Under the pieces are notes generated by a model. It saw only the letters and a program-made list of their open reading frames with translations. It made no database searches and was not told the DNA's origin. From Coptis chinensis (taxonomy: Eukaryota; Streptophyta; Magnoliopsida; Ranunculales; Ranunculaceae), in NCBI GenBank assembly GCA_015680905.1, contig CM027382.1, forward strand, positions 21,487,501 through 21,551,500: DNA of 64,000 bases, read 5' to 3'. Numbering within the stretch: position 1 is the stretch's first letter; each line of letters begins with the position of its first letter. Below, in pieces: positions 1 through 12,114 of the stretch. A program made the position numbers and the translations under genes.

Positions 1-410
1 AGATATTATACTTCCCTGACCCTAAAGGCATGATGGAGCTTCAAAGTAACCAGCTCAATGCTCACAACTGTAATCATATCCTCTCAGTAGACAAGCCCGC
101 TAGGGCTTAACTCAAAAACAAGGGAGAGATCGTCAAAACTAAGCTGGCAAAAAACTTTATTGCTAAAGTCAAAGCCCTTTCTAAGGCCCCTTGTGCCGAT
201 CTCGCAAATGAGAAGCTGGGGCCTCAGTCAAGGGAATCACCTCAGAAGCCAAGACCCTAGAAGCCGCCCAACCAACTCAGGTAAAGGAAGTAGCACAAGC
301 GACCAAGACCCCAGAGGTCACTCAACCCACTAATATGGCTAATCAGCTCGAACTAAAAAAGAAGGTCAACCTAGGAATTGAGAAAGACTCTAAGTTTGTT
401 TATGTATAAG

Positions 411-1749
411 TGATGTACATTTATTTAAAAGTATAATTATCTATGCCTAAACATTTACAACTAATCAACTAAACTTGTGTTTATATCAATATTCCTACTC
501 TCAATTAATCATGTAATATATAAAGCAAGAATTCGTTCCATACTTAATCAACTAGGCGCATATTAAACTCTACTAATCAAACACAAGAAAACATGGTGAG
601 AGTAATGATTTGGAATAAAACTAATGGTGAAAATTGAATTGAATCTATTCTAAATTAAACTAAAGAAATTAAATCTATTTGATGAATATGGAAGAGAAAG
701 TAGGGGGCATTTGAATCTACCTTAATGATTTCCTAACATACTAACATATAGTTTACAAAAACCCTAATCTTTATGTTTTCACACAAGATTCAAACAATAA
801 TGTTAAGCCTTTAATAATCCCTAATTACTTATAGTATCTCTAATCATATAATAATTAGCATGAGATGAAGTTTAAACTCATTCTCATGGAGGATTAACTA
901 TCCTCTAACCTAGGTTAATTCTACTTATGTCTAAGTAGAGAAGCCTAAGCTTGAAGCTCTTTTTAGCATCTACTCTACACTAATATATCAAGTTCTCATC
1001 AAAACTTCAATCAAACCCCTCTAAGGGAGGTTTAGCTATGATTCATTAGACTATCATGTGAATAAGAATGAGAAGAAGACATAGTAATAATAAGAAATTG
1101 TATTAAACTAAGAACTTGAAGTGTTTTAATGGAGTTTTTTTGCTAAGAACACAAACCCTAAATTATTCTAAACTATAGGGGAAGAGGTAGGAGAGAGAAC
1201 TATATTTTTTCCCTAAACCTCTTTATAAATCAAAGGTTTAGGTTACAATTTCATGCATGAGCTTTGGAGCTATGTTTTGGGCTATTAAATCAAGCCCAAA
1301 ACCTAAATACTTAAGTCTCTTCTGAAATTTACTGTAATACCTTTTTTCCCCACTTTTCCAGCTCTGATTGGTGCAAGGCCAAGACCATTGGAAAGCTCAT
1401 TCCGAGCCGGTCGTTTTGACATAAAGTAAACACAATTCCGAGGCCTGAGTTTAAAGATACGCTCTTTTGAAGTTCTAATTGTTTTTTGTCTTTTTTCTAC
1501 CCGGATTGACTTTGACTGGGCTTGAAAAAGTTTTTTCTTCTTGATTCTTAGGCTTTAAACATATAACTTTTCTAGCGATCATATTGACTTATTTTCTACG
1601 CAAAATGACGTCTTTAAACACATAAATAATTTCAAGACCTGAGATACACAAAAGCACGTAAACAATACTAACTCTTATTTATTATAAACATAATTGGACT
1701 AAATGTAATACTATTAAGGGGTTAAAACTACAGTTTTCGGCGATTATCA
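411..1749 (-). mobile_element. Solo LTR (family A) inserted in element 1
   Basis: A 1339-bp block starting TGATGTAC and ending GATTATCA (TG...CA) interrupts the protease-RT linker of element 1. The flanking Tat sequence resumes on both sides as judged against element 2. The flanks are ATAAG and AGAAG, an imperfect 5-bp target duplication. On the minus strand a TTTATAAAG TATA-like box (1221-1229) is followed by a CT-rich start region, which suggests minus orientation. There is no coding sequence. It is a single LTR, the usual product of LTR-LTR recombination. Two TTGAC words lie at 1506-1516. Confidence 0.75.
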
Positions 1750-1799
1750 AGAAGCTAACCTCAATCATACTCTCAAGGCATAACTTGTAAGCTTTTTAT

Positions 1800-2700
1800 C
1801 TCTGAATAAAGATATTTTTGCTTGGTCGTACATCGATGTCCCTGAAATTGATCCTAATATTACATCTCACAAATTAAATGTCAACCCAAATACCAAACCA
1901 GTTCACAACGATCTAGAAAGCTATCTCTTAGGTTCCAAAAAGCAGTTAATGATGAGATCAAGAATCTCAAAAAAGTTAGCTTCATTAGGAAGGTCGAATA
2001 CCCTGAGTAGATTGCTAACATTGTAGCAGTCCCAAAAAAAAATTATACAGTTCTCATATGTGTAGACTTTACCAACCTAAATCAAGAAACTTCTAAAAAT
2101 AGTTTCCCCTTGTCGACCAGGCTTGTGGCCATGAACTCATGTCATTCATGGATGCCTACAGCTACTACAACCATATTCCATTAGCAGACGAAGGCCAAGA
2201 GAAAACCTTATTCGTAACAGAACAAGGGATTTACTATTACAATGTACTCCCATTCAGTCTCAAGAATGCTAGAGTAACCTATCAACGGTTAGTCATATAC
2301 ATGTTCGAGGACATATTAGGGGACACAATGGAAGTCTACATAGACGACATGGTCATAAAAAAACAAGAAAGCAGCAAATAATCTATATCACCTCAATTAG
2401 GCATTCTCCCGACTACGCTGAACTCAGATGAAACTGAACCCCAAGAAATGTCTCTTTGGAGCATCATCTGGAAAATTTCTGGGGTATTTACTCTCCCAAC
2501 GAGGGATCGAAGCTAACCTAGATCAGATTCGAGCGTTCTTGAACATGCTCGACCCCAAGACTAAGAAACAAATACATAAGCTGTTAGGAATGGTGGCAGG
2601 TCTAAACCAATTCATATCAAGAACGTCAGATAAATGTCATCCTTTCCTACATATTCTCAAGAAGGGCGAATAGTTCTCATGGAGCGAACAATGCCACCAA
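1800..2700 (+). pseudogene. Reverse transcriptase relic of element 1
   Basis: Translated pieces show the Ty3/gypsy RT core. FMDAYSYYNHIPL and, further on, VYIDDMVIK (the YIDD catalytic motif) are both readable. They match element 2 (FMDAYSGYNHIPLA, YIDDMVVK) closely in order and spacing. The family copies RNA into DNA for retrotransposition. This copy is broken. Confidence 0.85.
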
Positions 2701-3710
2701 GCGTTTTCCACTCTTAAAGATTATCTGTCAATCCCACCCGTCCTGGCAAAACCAACAGATGGTGAAACACTGGGGCTATACCTAGCCATATCTAACTTCG
2801 CTATCAACTCAATTCTCTTCAAAGAGGAAAAGGGCACAGAAAAGTCGATCTACTTCACAAGCAAAACTCTGTTGCCAGTTGAGAAAAACTTCTCTCACCT
2901 GGAAAAAGTCGTTCTGGCTATACTTAGTACAAAAATTCATACCATACTTCTAGGTGCACCCAATCAAAGTGCTCACCGAACTCCCACTGAAGAAGTTTCT
3001 CCTCAAAACCAACAATACAACTCGCATGGCCATGTGGGCAAAAGAACTCGGTGAACATCACAACGAATTCACACCGAGAACTTCTCAAAAAAGACAGGTC
3101 GTTGCAGATTTTCTTGCTGGCTTCCCAGTTGACGACCTGAACTGGGAACCATAAGTCGACATCTCTTCCACTAAACCACTCGGTGAGTCAGTCTGGTCAC
3201 TCTTCATGGACGAAGCTAGCAATCTAGGTAGAAGTGGAATTGGGGTAGTTTTAATGTCACCAGATGGCATTATGGTCAAAAAGTCACTTCACATTGATTT
3301 CGCAACCTCCAACAATGAGGCTGAGTACAAAGTCCTGATCATAAGGCTCTGAATGGCATTGCAACTCAATGTCCAGGAGATCAAGGTGTTTAGCGACTCA
3401 CAATTGGTAGTTCGCCAGATCACCAAAGATTACACCACCAATGAAAGTAACCTCTCTAAATACCTTCAAATTGTGCATCAAATTCTTTTATCTTTCAAGA
3501 AAGCCTCCATCCACTATTTCCTACAGGAAAAAAATCGTCATGCTGATAGTTTAGTTTACCTCGCTACCCAAACACCGAACTGCAACCCCAGGCAATTATG
3601 CATTGAAGTAATTGACCGCCCTGCTTACCAAACAGAGCACGTCCTAGAGATCAGCGACCTATGCCCACTTTCAAAAAGCCAGATTAGTCATGGATGCAAC
3701 CTATCATAAA
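2700..3710 (+). pseudogene. RNase H region relic of element 1
   Basis: Follows RT directly. The text includes PVEKNFSHLEKVVLAIL (the RT-associated RNase H of Ty3/gypsy elements) and then a second RNase H-like block with SNNEAEYKVLI and VFSDSQLVVRQITKDY, characteristic of Tat-lineage elements, which often carry an additional archaeal-type RNase H. The second block is readable again in element 2. Broken copy. Confidence 0.75.
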
Positions 3711-5546
3711 TTACATCCAACAAGGAAAAACACGGGCAGATCGTAGCAAGGCCAGACAAGTTCAATACCAAGTAGGTCATTACTGCCTGGTCAACAACAA
3801 GCTTTTCAGAAAATCCGCTGGAGGACCTCATCTGAGATGCATAAGCCCATAACAGGGTTAGATGATTTTCGCAAAGATCCACGAGGGAGAATGCGAAAAT
3901 CACACTGGAGGTCGCTCTTTGGTACACAAAGCTATCTCATAGGGATACTTTTGGCCACGAATGCAGATTGATGCCAAGAAGTACGTACTGAGATGCATCA
4001 AATGCCAAACATTTGGCCATAACATCATCAGCCAACTAGCGAACTAATCAACATTTCCAGCCCATGGCCATTTCATATGTGAGGCTTGGATATTATGGGC
4101 ATATTCATCCCACAAAAAGCAGGCTTTCGGTTTGTCCTAGCTGCAACTGATTACTTCACCAAATGGGTGGAAGCGATCCTCTTGGCTCATGTCAAAGAAT
4201 CCAATGTCAGAAACTTCATCTGGGCTTACAGAACAATAGCTATGAAGTTACATTCTATGGGCTTACAAAACAACAGCTCGCTCAAGTACTAGCGAGTGAC
4301 CGTTCTCACTATGTTATGGTATTGAAGCTGTCATTCCTTCCGAGCTGACAATTACAACGACTCGATCAGACATCATTGAATCTGGACATAATGAAGTAGT
4401 TGTATATTGGGAGTGTTCAAAGTTTAGTTTGATGAGGTTCACCATAGATTTTTAGAGATAGATTGATGGGAGTTTATGAAGATGGGAAGGTAGTATCCTT
4501 AAAGTTCATGACTTGTTTTTGAATGAATGAAACTTGTATTAAAACTTGACAAGCTTGAATGTAAAACTTGGATTGATGAATGAAACTTGTATTGAAGATT
4601 GAATAACAAACTTGAATGTAAACTTGTATTGAAAAACAACTTATATTAAAGATTAAAGAACAAACTTGAATTGAAAAGTTAAAATGAATAACAAAAAGTA
4701 AATAAAGTAATAAAAACTTGAAAATATAAAGGACTTGAATTTAAAATCTACTCTACTCTTACATGACCATAGATTAAGTCTAGGTGCCTTCTGCCAAAGA
4801 TTGATTTGCCCTCTCCCTCTACAATCAAGACACCTCACTATACTGCTTTATATTTTTCCTTTTGCTTTTTCATATCTTCTTGAGCTAGCTAGGTTTTTTA
4901 CCAAGTCTTCTTTTGTAGCAAGGTCATCCATCTCTAGTCTTCTGAGTTAAGGACATGACTTTCAGTTCTCTGGTATTGAGTTATTGACCTTTGACTTTGA
5001 CTTTTTCAGCACTTTTTCATAGCAGCTTGAGTCTTCATATTAAGCGTTAATAAGGCTCCTTTTGGCGCTAAAATACAGCTTTTATGATAAGTGGTCTAAA
5101 ATGGCATGTAACCTGAAAAAGGCAGTAAAAGCTATGAGTTGTCTTTTCATTATGCGTAAGAAGGGCTGTAATGCAGTAATGTAAAGGTAATAAAATGCAC
5201 ATTTGGGAGTTGATCACATAACGACTCTATCCTCGTTTGAGAAGTTGACCTACTTAAGAAACACCGCGACCTAGCAACCATTCAAGTGGCCTCCTACCAC
5301 CAGACTTTGAAGAAGTCATACAACAAATAGGTGAACCCTCGAAGTTTTCAACCTAGCGACTTAGTCTTGAAAAAGACTAACAAGGACTCGAAATTGACTC
5401 CAACATGGGAGGGCCCTTACATAGTGGAGCAAGTCGTTGGCAATGGAGCATATTGGATCAGAACTCAGGATAGTCAGACACTGCCGCGTCCTTGGAATAC
5501 CTATTTGTTAAAAAAGTTTTATCAATGGTTGATTTCACATACATAA
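3710..5546 (+). pseudogene. Integrase relic of element 1, interrupted by a solo LTR
   Basis: An HHCC zinc-finger-like stretch is readable near 3.88-4.02 kb (HEGECENHTGG, LRCIKCQTFGHN), followed by part of the catalytic core (DIMGIFIPQKAGFRFVLAATDYFTKWVEA). The C-terminal segment (FQPSDLVLKKT, PTWEGPYIVEQVVGNGAYW, LLKKFYQ) resumes after the solo LTR at 4392-5216. The closing residues match those of element 2 (LLKQFYQ). The region is shorter than in element 2 and is broken. Confidence 0.8.
4392..5216 (-). mobile_element. Solo LTR (family B, Athila-like) inside the integrase relic
   Basis: An 825-bp block starting TGAAGTAG and ending GTTGATCA, flanked by a perfect CATAA target duplication (4387-4391 and 5217-5221). 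It aligns along its length with the two LTRs of the Athila-like element at 12115-21933. Shared text includes the GGCAGTAAAAGCTATGAG segment and the terminal CACATTTGGGAG. It has the same orientation, so it is a solo LTR of that family on the minus strand. Three TTGAC words lie at 4984-5001. Confidence 0.9.
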
Positions 5547-5629
5547 GTTCTTACTCTTATGACTGTTAATGTTCATACACTCCTTATTTGTATCAATACA
5601 AATTAGTCTCTCAATATTAATAAGAGATG

Positions 5630-6010
5630 TACAACTCGCTCACTTGAGCAGCACGTACGCTCACTAGAGCAATCAACTTTCTCGGGCTACAACGCTTACT
5701 TGAGCAGCACGCTCCCTCAAGCCCCAAAGCTACATAGCACCACCACTGCACTTCTCACTAGTTAGGAACATATACTTCTAGGATCAACTCAGTGCAGAAT
5801 GTTCACTAGAGCAACAGGCTTACTCGAGCTATAACGCTCACTCGAGCCATAACGCTACCTTGAGCTACAATGCTCCTCCCCAAAGTTGAGGACCTAAGAT
5901 CCCAACTAGTCCAAAACACCCGCACGAGCTACAAGGCTCCCCAGGGATACAGTCTGATTACAAATCTAAGACTCATACCATAAGGCTCACTAAAGCAACA
6001 CAATCAGTCG
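5630..6010 (+). repeat. Irregular short repeats of GCTCACT(C/A)GAGC type in the Tat spacer
   Basis: Variants of GCTCACTTGAGC, GCTCACTAGAGC and GCTCACTCGAGC recur about every 15-40 bp. Most are short near-palindromes. The stretch lies between the end of integrase and the antisense ORF of element 1. Non-coding repeats at this position are common in Tat-type elements. Confidence 0.5.
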
Positions 6011-6479
6011 AACTCCAATGCTCCCTAGAGCCACAGTCCACATAGGGCGGACACCTCTATGTCCAATTCATAATTGGATATCAAAACAGAAAGCAACAAT
6101 ATCCACAAAAGAAGGAAAGGAAAACAACAATATTAAGCCAAACATGTGTTTCATAAATGCAAAATGTGAACTGCCTGAACAGACTCAGGAACCCAATTCA
6201 TAAACTAACTGAGCTATCAGGACATCCCAGAAAACCAGCCCGGTTAGAACGCAATCATAACCATTCCGAACTGCCCAGAACATTCTGGGAAACCAATTCA
6301 TTCAAGTATCACAGCAAATAAAACAAACTACCCAGGTCGCCCCAGGAAACCAACTTTTAATGTATCAGGTGCATGCCAAAACCATAATAAGCAAACTACC
6401 TGGACAATCCCAGGAAACCAGTTCTAATGTATGACAACCACCAATGCCAAAACAAGGCATCCACTTACAACTCACATTT

Positions 6480-8870
6480 TTCAAGAAACATTGTTCAAAT
6501 TTTTTGTTTGCAGAGGCGCGAGCTCCTCACCATCAACAGCAATAGAAAATGTACCACCAACGATCTGCTCAGGACGATGCTCTACTATTTCCAGGTAAGA
6601 AGTAGCCAAAACAAGAAAATCACATGCATCTTCAGGTACACTTAACTCTAGTGTACCTGAAGCCCCGCATTCATGTTCTTCTTTTAGTGCATATATAGTA
6701 CATCTTCTCTAGCTCTAAGTAGTCTTTATCCAAAGCGTCATAAGCGTCTTTCGCTTATCTAGCAATGTCTTTGCAATTCTTGGCATAAGCAGTAACTGTC
6801 TTGAGCTCCTCCTGCAGCTCGCCAAGTTTATTTTCTACAGTGACCTTTGCTAGGCAGACATCCTAGTACTTTGTCCTCATATCATTGAACTCCTTTTTTT
6901 CAGCCTCCTGCACGGCTTGAAAATTTCCCAATTCTTCCTTTAAATTGTCAACCACACCTTTCTCCGACTCAGCAATTTGGATGACTTCCTTCAGCTTCTG
7001 GTACCCACTAAGAAGTTAGGCAACACACGCAAGATAGAACCAGTCAAGATTCAGCAGCTCAATGAACACATAAAATACATATTTGATAGCATTTACCAGA
7101 CATTGCGCCAAGTCCATCAGCCTCAGATTCTCGACCAAGTCCTTGGTGTCAAGATCACTCCGATCTCCATCAAGTGTAATGCTTTTCGAGCAAGCAGGTC
7201 ACCACCTTAGCCGACTTATAGTTACAGTCAGAGCGCTTGACAGTCCGCTTCTTACCCTGGTCATCAACATACACCAAGTTGGGGGTCCAAATCTTCCTTC
7301 CCCAAAACAAATTTCCCACTTACCTTGCTAGGTCCCTTCCCATTCATCATCGAACTAGGCAAACCGGTGGCACCAGAGTGGCTCAACCTGACCCTGAAAG
7401 TATCCAGGTCTAAGCCACTCAAGTCGATCTCCGTCCCCGACCTCAATACAGGGCCAGCTCGCCCCCAGTGCGCTCTACATGCACCCCACCAACTCACCTA
7501 CTACTACTACCATCAACTTTCAAACTCTTTCAAGACCTCCCCTCTGTGTTGTCAGCCTTCCTCTTCATATGAGGATCATGCACCGAGATGGTAATATCAT
7601 CCATCTCAAGTGGAGAGCCCTCTCTCTACCTCCCCAACCCCCTTGGCACCCCTTCACAATGCCCACCACCACCAACCACACCAGAACGCTTCGGTACCAC
7701 ACTACCACAGCTAGATGCACCCATAGTATTACCATTCCTCGTCTGCCCAGGACGACTTCTACAACGTGCTTCCCTAGTTATCAGACCACTATCTTCTCTT
7801 TCCATCTCAAACTTAGGTTCTGAATCACTATCCACACCCCCAACGCATTTTTCTCTTCTGAAGTTTCCTTCTCGACTTGATCCCCACACCACCTCACTCC
7901 ACAAAGTAGCTCGCTTCAACTTCAAGCTGCCACCTATTATGAGATCGCTTAAGACGTGTAAACCTCTCAATCTCACCCCACTGAGTTCGGTTCCTAATCA
8001 CAACGTCTACCAAAGACAACAAAAAATGAAATGTCAAGAACCAGTAGAAAAAGAAAGCTATAAAGCAGCACGACTTATAAACACCAGTACAAACAAACTA
8101 TCAAAATTACAACTCCTAGTCTCCACACTACTTCCATCAACATAATAATCTCCTATCACCAACAACGGTATTTGCTCCCAAGACTCATTGCTTACTCTAT
8201 CTATGACAGGTGACTTGTCCGCGAAAGTTTGCAAACTTAAATTGTTTGACCTAGATCGCTTCACAACGAAGTGTTCAAACACATCGTCTAGACCAATGTT
8301 GTACTCCCCAGATTCGTTGAGCATATCAAACACCCTAAGCTAAGCAACCTCTAACTATTATTAATGAACTGACATGGAGCTTTTCCATATTAATTCAACA
8401 TTTCACGCGTCAACGACCTAGACAATGGCAAGTGCAACCCAGCTCTCATTTGCCCAACACACACATAATGACCCCACCACTTCTCGGTACAAATTTACTA
8501 TTAAATACATTATGCACACTACCCAGCTCATGTATTTCCAGTTTGAGGATTTCAATCTTAAATCTTCTCCTCAAATCCCTAAAACTAGCAGCGGCATCTC
8601 TATCAATAACCCTAGGTGGTCCACCACTAGAAGAATAATGTTCTACCACGTCATTATTACTCGAGATAGCTACCACAGAACCAGAAACCTCTTCTTCGGT
8701 TCGGTTCTCAGATCTTAGCGACCTCTCCACCACCTCATCAGATCTTGTATCATTAAAGTTTGACATTCTCACAAAGAAGTATACAACCCAACAAACAAAT
8801 AATAGCCTACAAAGCAAAAGATAGCAAAAAAAATGGCAAAAAACTAACCTATTACCCTCTAACTGCACTC
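6480..8870 (-). pseudogene. Antisense extra ORF (aORF) relic of element 1
   Basis: Minus-strand open pieces lie between pol and the 3' LTR. The clearest, around 8.06-8.33 kb, reads FDMLNESGEYNIGLDDVFEH followed by FVVKRSRSNNLSLQ. It is collinear with the antisense ORF of element 2 at 40.86-41.14 kb (LNERDYNICLSDGLEHFSVK). An upstream acidic/Ser-rich stretch (near 8.45-8.77 kb) and a basic stretch (7.6-8.0 kb) have less clear counterparts. Extra antisense ORFs at this position are known from Tat-lineage elements and their function is unknown. Broken. Longer plus-strand open frames across the same bases are shadows. Confidence 0.6.
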
Positions 8871-9131
8871 AAAGATGAGTGAGATGAGTGAAATGAATAA
8901 ATGAACAAGACACCCTTTCATTTCCCAACGCAAGTAATCATAACACTAAACCCTAGAACGACACGTCTTCCCATAAGCCGTTTTTGTTAATCTTGGGTTA
9001 TTTTCACCCACCCACGAAACGAAGCGGTTACTATTCTTTTTTCAAATATACCTTCACATGTGCTGCACACGTGTTACATTAATCTCTCACCAGATCGCTA
9101 TCCATCCTCAAGCGACCTACTGATTGGGGGC

Positions 9132-9596
9132 TGTGTAAGAGAGTAATATCCACATCCAGTGAATATCAAACACGTGTCCAACACAACATCCCTGCGAACC
9201 AACCTTCAATACTTATCAGGTCGCTCATTTGTAACTCGACCCAAGTACACGACCTATACAAGGAGGTCGTCCCAACAGTCCAAACCAATAGTGACCTCCA
9301 GGAAGCTCACACCTGATAACACCATAATGGCTAGTAACGGACGCCATAGCTATCACCATTAAGACCGGAGCTTCAGGTGCACACACCATTAAACCCCCAT
9401 TACTCACCATCATGGCTCGTGGAACGACTTCAAGTCTGGAACTTGACCTGACGCGAGAGAGAAGGAAGTGTGGGCAACTTGCCTATATAAAGAGAAGAGG
9501 AACTACGTCTGACTTGATTCAAGTTGCACCAAAGAATTTGATACGTAGGCTGCTCGCATCTATCGCAAACTCATTCAAACTCACACCAAATCTACA
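9132..9596 (+). repeat. 3' LTR of element 1
   Basis: Starts TGTGTAAGAG right after a GATTGGGGGC polypurine tract (9122-9131). The middle holds TATATAAAG-like text (9482-9491), then GACTTGATTCAAGTT and GATACGTAGGC, both shared with the LTRs of element 2. It probably ends CACACCAAATCTACA by analogy with element 2 (CACCAAACCTCTACA). The right end could lie up to 95 bp further, because no matching 5' LTR or target duplication is in view. Confidence 0.65.
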
Positions 9597-9691
9597 TTCT
9601 CCTCTCTAATCAAGACTTATAAAGCTTCACCAATTCGAGCATTTACACACCACTTGATAAACTGCTTGGTTATCACACATCACTACTGCAG

Positions 9692-9985
9692 AAAAGTCAA
9701 TAGATAGCATTGGTAAAATGGATTAAAAAGCTTTGATAGTGTTTTCCCAAACGTTATCTATCACTATGCTATGCTCTTTTCAATAGCGTTTTTTTTTAAA
9801 CGCAATTAATACAATAGCGTTTGGAGTCAAACGCAATAAAATAAAGATAGCGTTTTTAGTGAAATGCAATTAATAACAATAGCATTTACAATCAAATGCT
9901 ATCAACTTTGATAGCATTTTGTTTGCTCGCAATAAATTGGGATAGCATTAAAAAAAATGTTATCTTTTTCAATACCAAAAAGGTT
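9692..9985 (+). mobile_element. CACTA (En/Spm) transposon left end with subterminal repeats
   Basis: Begins CACTACTGCAGAAAAG, a CACTA-type terminus. It is followed by many copies in both orientations of words such as GATAGCGTTT, AAACGCAAT, GATAGCATTT and AAACGTTATC. Arrays of this kind next to the terminus are the usual transposase-binding region of CACTA elements. A perfect right terminus was not found in the window. No transposase was recognised. Confidence 0.6.
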
Positions 9986-10034
9986 TGTCAAATTTGATTT
10001 TCAGTTTTGTAAAATCTAAAAAATATGATATTAG

Positions 10035-10075
10035 ACCCAGACGGATTCGAACCATCAACCTCTCAACTAGTGAGC
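10035..10075 (-). other. tRNA-like fragment with a perfect pol III B box
   Basis: On the minus strand GGTTCGAATCC (10043-10053) matches the tRNA T-loop/B-box consensus, preceded by CTAGTTGAGAGGTTGAT. No full cloverleaf or acceptor stem can be drawn and no clear A box is present at the right spacing. I treat it as a tRNA- or SINE-derived fragment and not as a tRNA gene. Confidence 0.3.
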
Positions 10076-10757
10076 GCTTTTTCCATTTTGAGTTCATGAA
10101 TCCACTGGATAGTAAACACAATGATACAAACATTTAATTTCATGAAGTATGTAAAAACCATCCAAATTTGTGCAAATTCTAACTTACACAATATATAGCT
10201 ACCATTCCACTATTACGTCCACTCATGAAAATACGACTACAACAAGAACGAATAGAGAGAGATAATGAGATATATGTCGACACAAGGTATTGTACTAACA
10301 ATGTTACTAAGAAAATGTTAATAAAGTCTTTGTTTAGGCTTAGGTATTGTCCTTTGCTGCAATCATATCTAGTTTATATGATCGACATCCTAAAACTTAC
10401 TAATTTAAAAGCACAACACAAAGATCGGTTAAAAAAACACAAATACACCCTATTGGAACTAATTCAAAGAGATTGATCCCTACTTCCTCAATTAGCTTCG
10501 CAAAAATAACCTTTAGGACCCATGCAAAAATAAGAACTATATATGAACCTGCTAAGAATTAGAATGAAAACATCTTGCCCATTTGAAGAATATAAAAAGT
10601 TCACAAGGAAAAATAGGAAAAATATATGACTGGTTTAATGTAAGAACCTCTGAAGCATGCATATAAACTTACCATTTGGAACTCTTAATACAAAAGGGAA
10701 GCGAATGGGGCAATGTTACACAGAGTATGAATAGTCGTATCGTCAGGCAGCGTCACT

Positions 10758-11727
10758 TAGGGGTGGGCAATGGGCCAGGTCGGGCTAGCCCAGCCCTAAA
10801 CATTTAAAGCCTTTCAGTTATTAGGGCCGGGCTAGCCCGGCCCTAAAGTCCCTATAGGGCCGGGTCATAAGTCTAAATTTCAATCCCTGACCCTACCCTA
10901 AGCCCTCTTTAACAGTTTAGGGCCGGGCCTATATATTTTCTTCTTTTTACTGCATCAGTTTTAAAACTCATTTATATTACAAAAAAAATTCAAAGATTTG
11001 CAAACTCAAAATCCCACCACTTTGAAATTTGAATAACAACCAATCTAGTAATAATTCTTGATAAGTCCAACAATTTAAAATGCATATCCACAATCTAATA
11101 AACTGAAGTACATAGAGACTCATATTTATATTTCAAAATTACAGTTAAAATGCACAAGACACATTTTGGAATGAGCTTTCACTGACATAAATCCGTTATT
11201 TCTTGTACTCAAATCTCACCAAAATTACATTTAACATCGAAGAACACAAAGACAAATAAGAGTATGGAATGAGTTTTTACTGACGTCAACCTATTTTTCA
11301 TTAGGCTAGTGCCCAGTGCTCATTATTGTTCTTGGCGACTAGGTTCGACGGGGAGTTGTGAGGTGTACATGAGTTGTGAGATAGAAACAATTAGGTTTAC
11401 AAGTTTTTATGATATAAGACAAGTTATTAGAAGTACCCATATGGTAAGTGATAAATTACAAAGGACAGTGTTATTTTAATTGAAAATATGTAACAAGGAG
11501 TTGGATAGTTTTAGTTGTGTATTTTATAGTAAAATTATAACTAGGGCTTAATTAGGGTCGGGCCTATGTTTCAGAACCTTAGCCCTGACCCTGCCTTAGA
11601 AGGCATTAGGGCCGGGTCAGCCCTGCCCTAAACTCTGTGAGGGCTTTAGTTGTAAGGGCTTTATAGGGCTTAGGGTCGAGTCGGTCAGGGCCGGGTTAGG
11701 GTCATTAGGGCCAAATTCCCACCCCTA
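10758..11727. mobile_element. Non-autonomous hAT transposon, 970 bp, TSD GCGTCACT
   Basis: Terminal inverted repeats TAGGGGTGGGCAATGGGCC and, inverted at the right end, TAGGGGTGGGAATTTGGCC. They are flanked by a perfect 8-bp duplication GCGTCACT (10750-10757 and 11728-11735). Both subterminal regions are rich in GGGCCGGG/CCCGGCCC and AGGGCTTAG words. The AT-rich centre has no transposase. These are the hallmarks of plant hAT non-autonomous elements. Confidence 0.9.
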
Positions 11728-12114
11728 GCGTCACTTCATGCTCAAGTTCCATTTCTGATGCTTTTGAGCCTGACCTTTTAGATTGACCTAGCTTTGTCTG
11801 GGACGCTCTTTTAAGTTTCCAATGCCTTTGTTTGCCGATTCCTTTTCTATTGATTGCTTCTAGTACTTCTATTCCAAAAATATTTGTAGTGCCTATTCTC
11901 TTTCTTACAAGGCATTATAGATTGCTCTAAACCTAAAGGCATGGAGCTGCATGCCTAAGGTAATCACTGGATTTCCTTTTTTTTTTTTAAATGTACTAGA
12001 GAAATGTACTTGTGATGCACGGGTTCTGTAGGCAAAGTCAAACTCCCTGCACGTGATACGGATGCATAGAGTAAAGCCTACAAACTGGTGATACATAAAA
12101 GAGTGTTAGTACTT

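Larger units (their letters stand above)
1..9596 (+). mobile_element. Tat-lineage Ty3/gypsy LTR retrotransposon (element 1), 5' part outside window
   Basis: Old, broken Ty3/gypsy element entering from the left edge. Its first visible bases align with the protease-RT linker of the second Tat copy in this window (near 26.16 kb). In order, what remains is: linker, reverse transcriptase, RNase H, integrase, a repeat-rich spacer, an antisense extra ORF, a G-rich polypurine tract (9122-9131) and a 3' LTR. This order, with an antisense ORF between pol and the 3' LTR, is typical of the Tat lineage. The reading frames carry many breaks (well over half a dozen), and two unrelated solo LTRs have inserted into it, so it is clearly not recent. 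The right boundary is inferred by similarity to the other Tat LTR, because the 5' LTR and the target duplication cannot be seen. Confidence 0.85.

Noticed and set aside
7588-8145. 185-codon plus-strand open frame
   Set aside because: It is Pro/Ser-rich and lies exactly antisense to the better-supported minus-strand extra ORF of element 1; no family features.
10035-10075. tRNA gene
   Set aside because: Only the T-arm region is convincing; no acceptor stem pairing or A box.
10225-10476. 83-codon open frame as a transposase piece
   Set aside because: Lys/Leu/Ile-rich AT-driven composition with no transposase motif.
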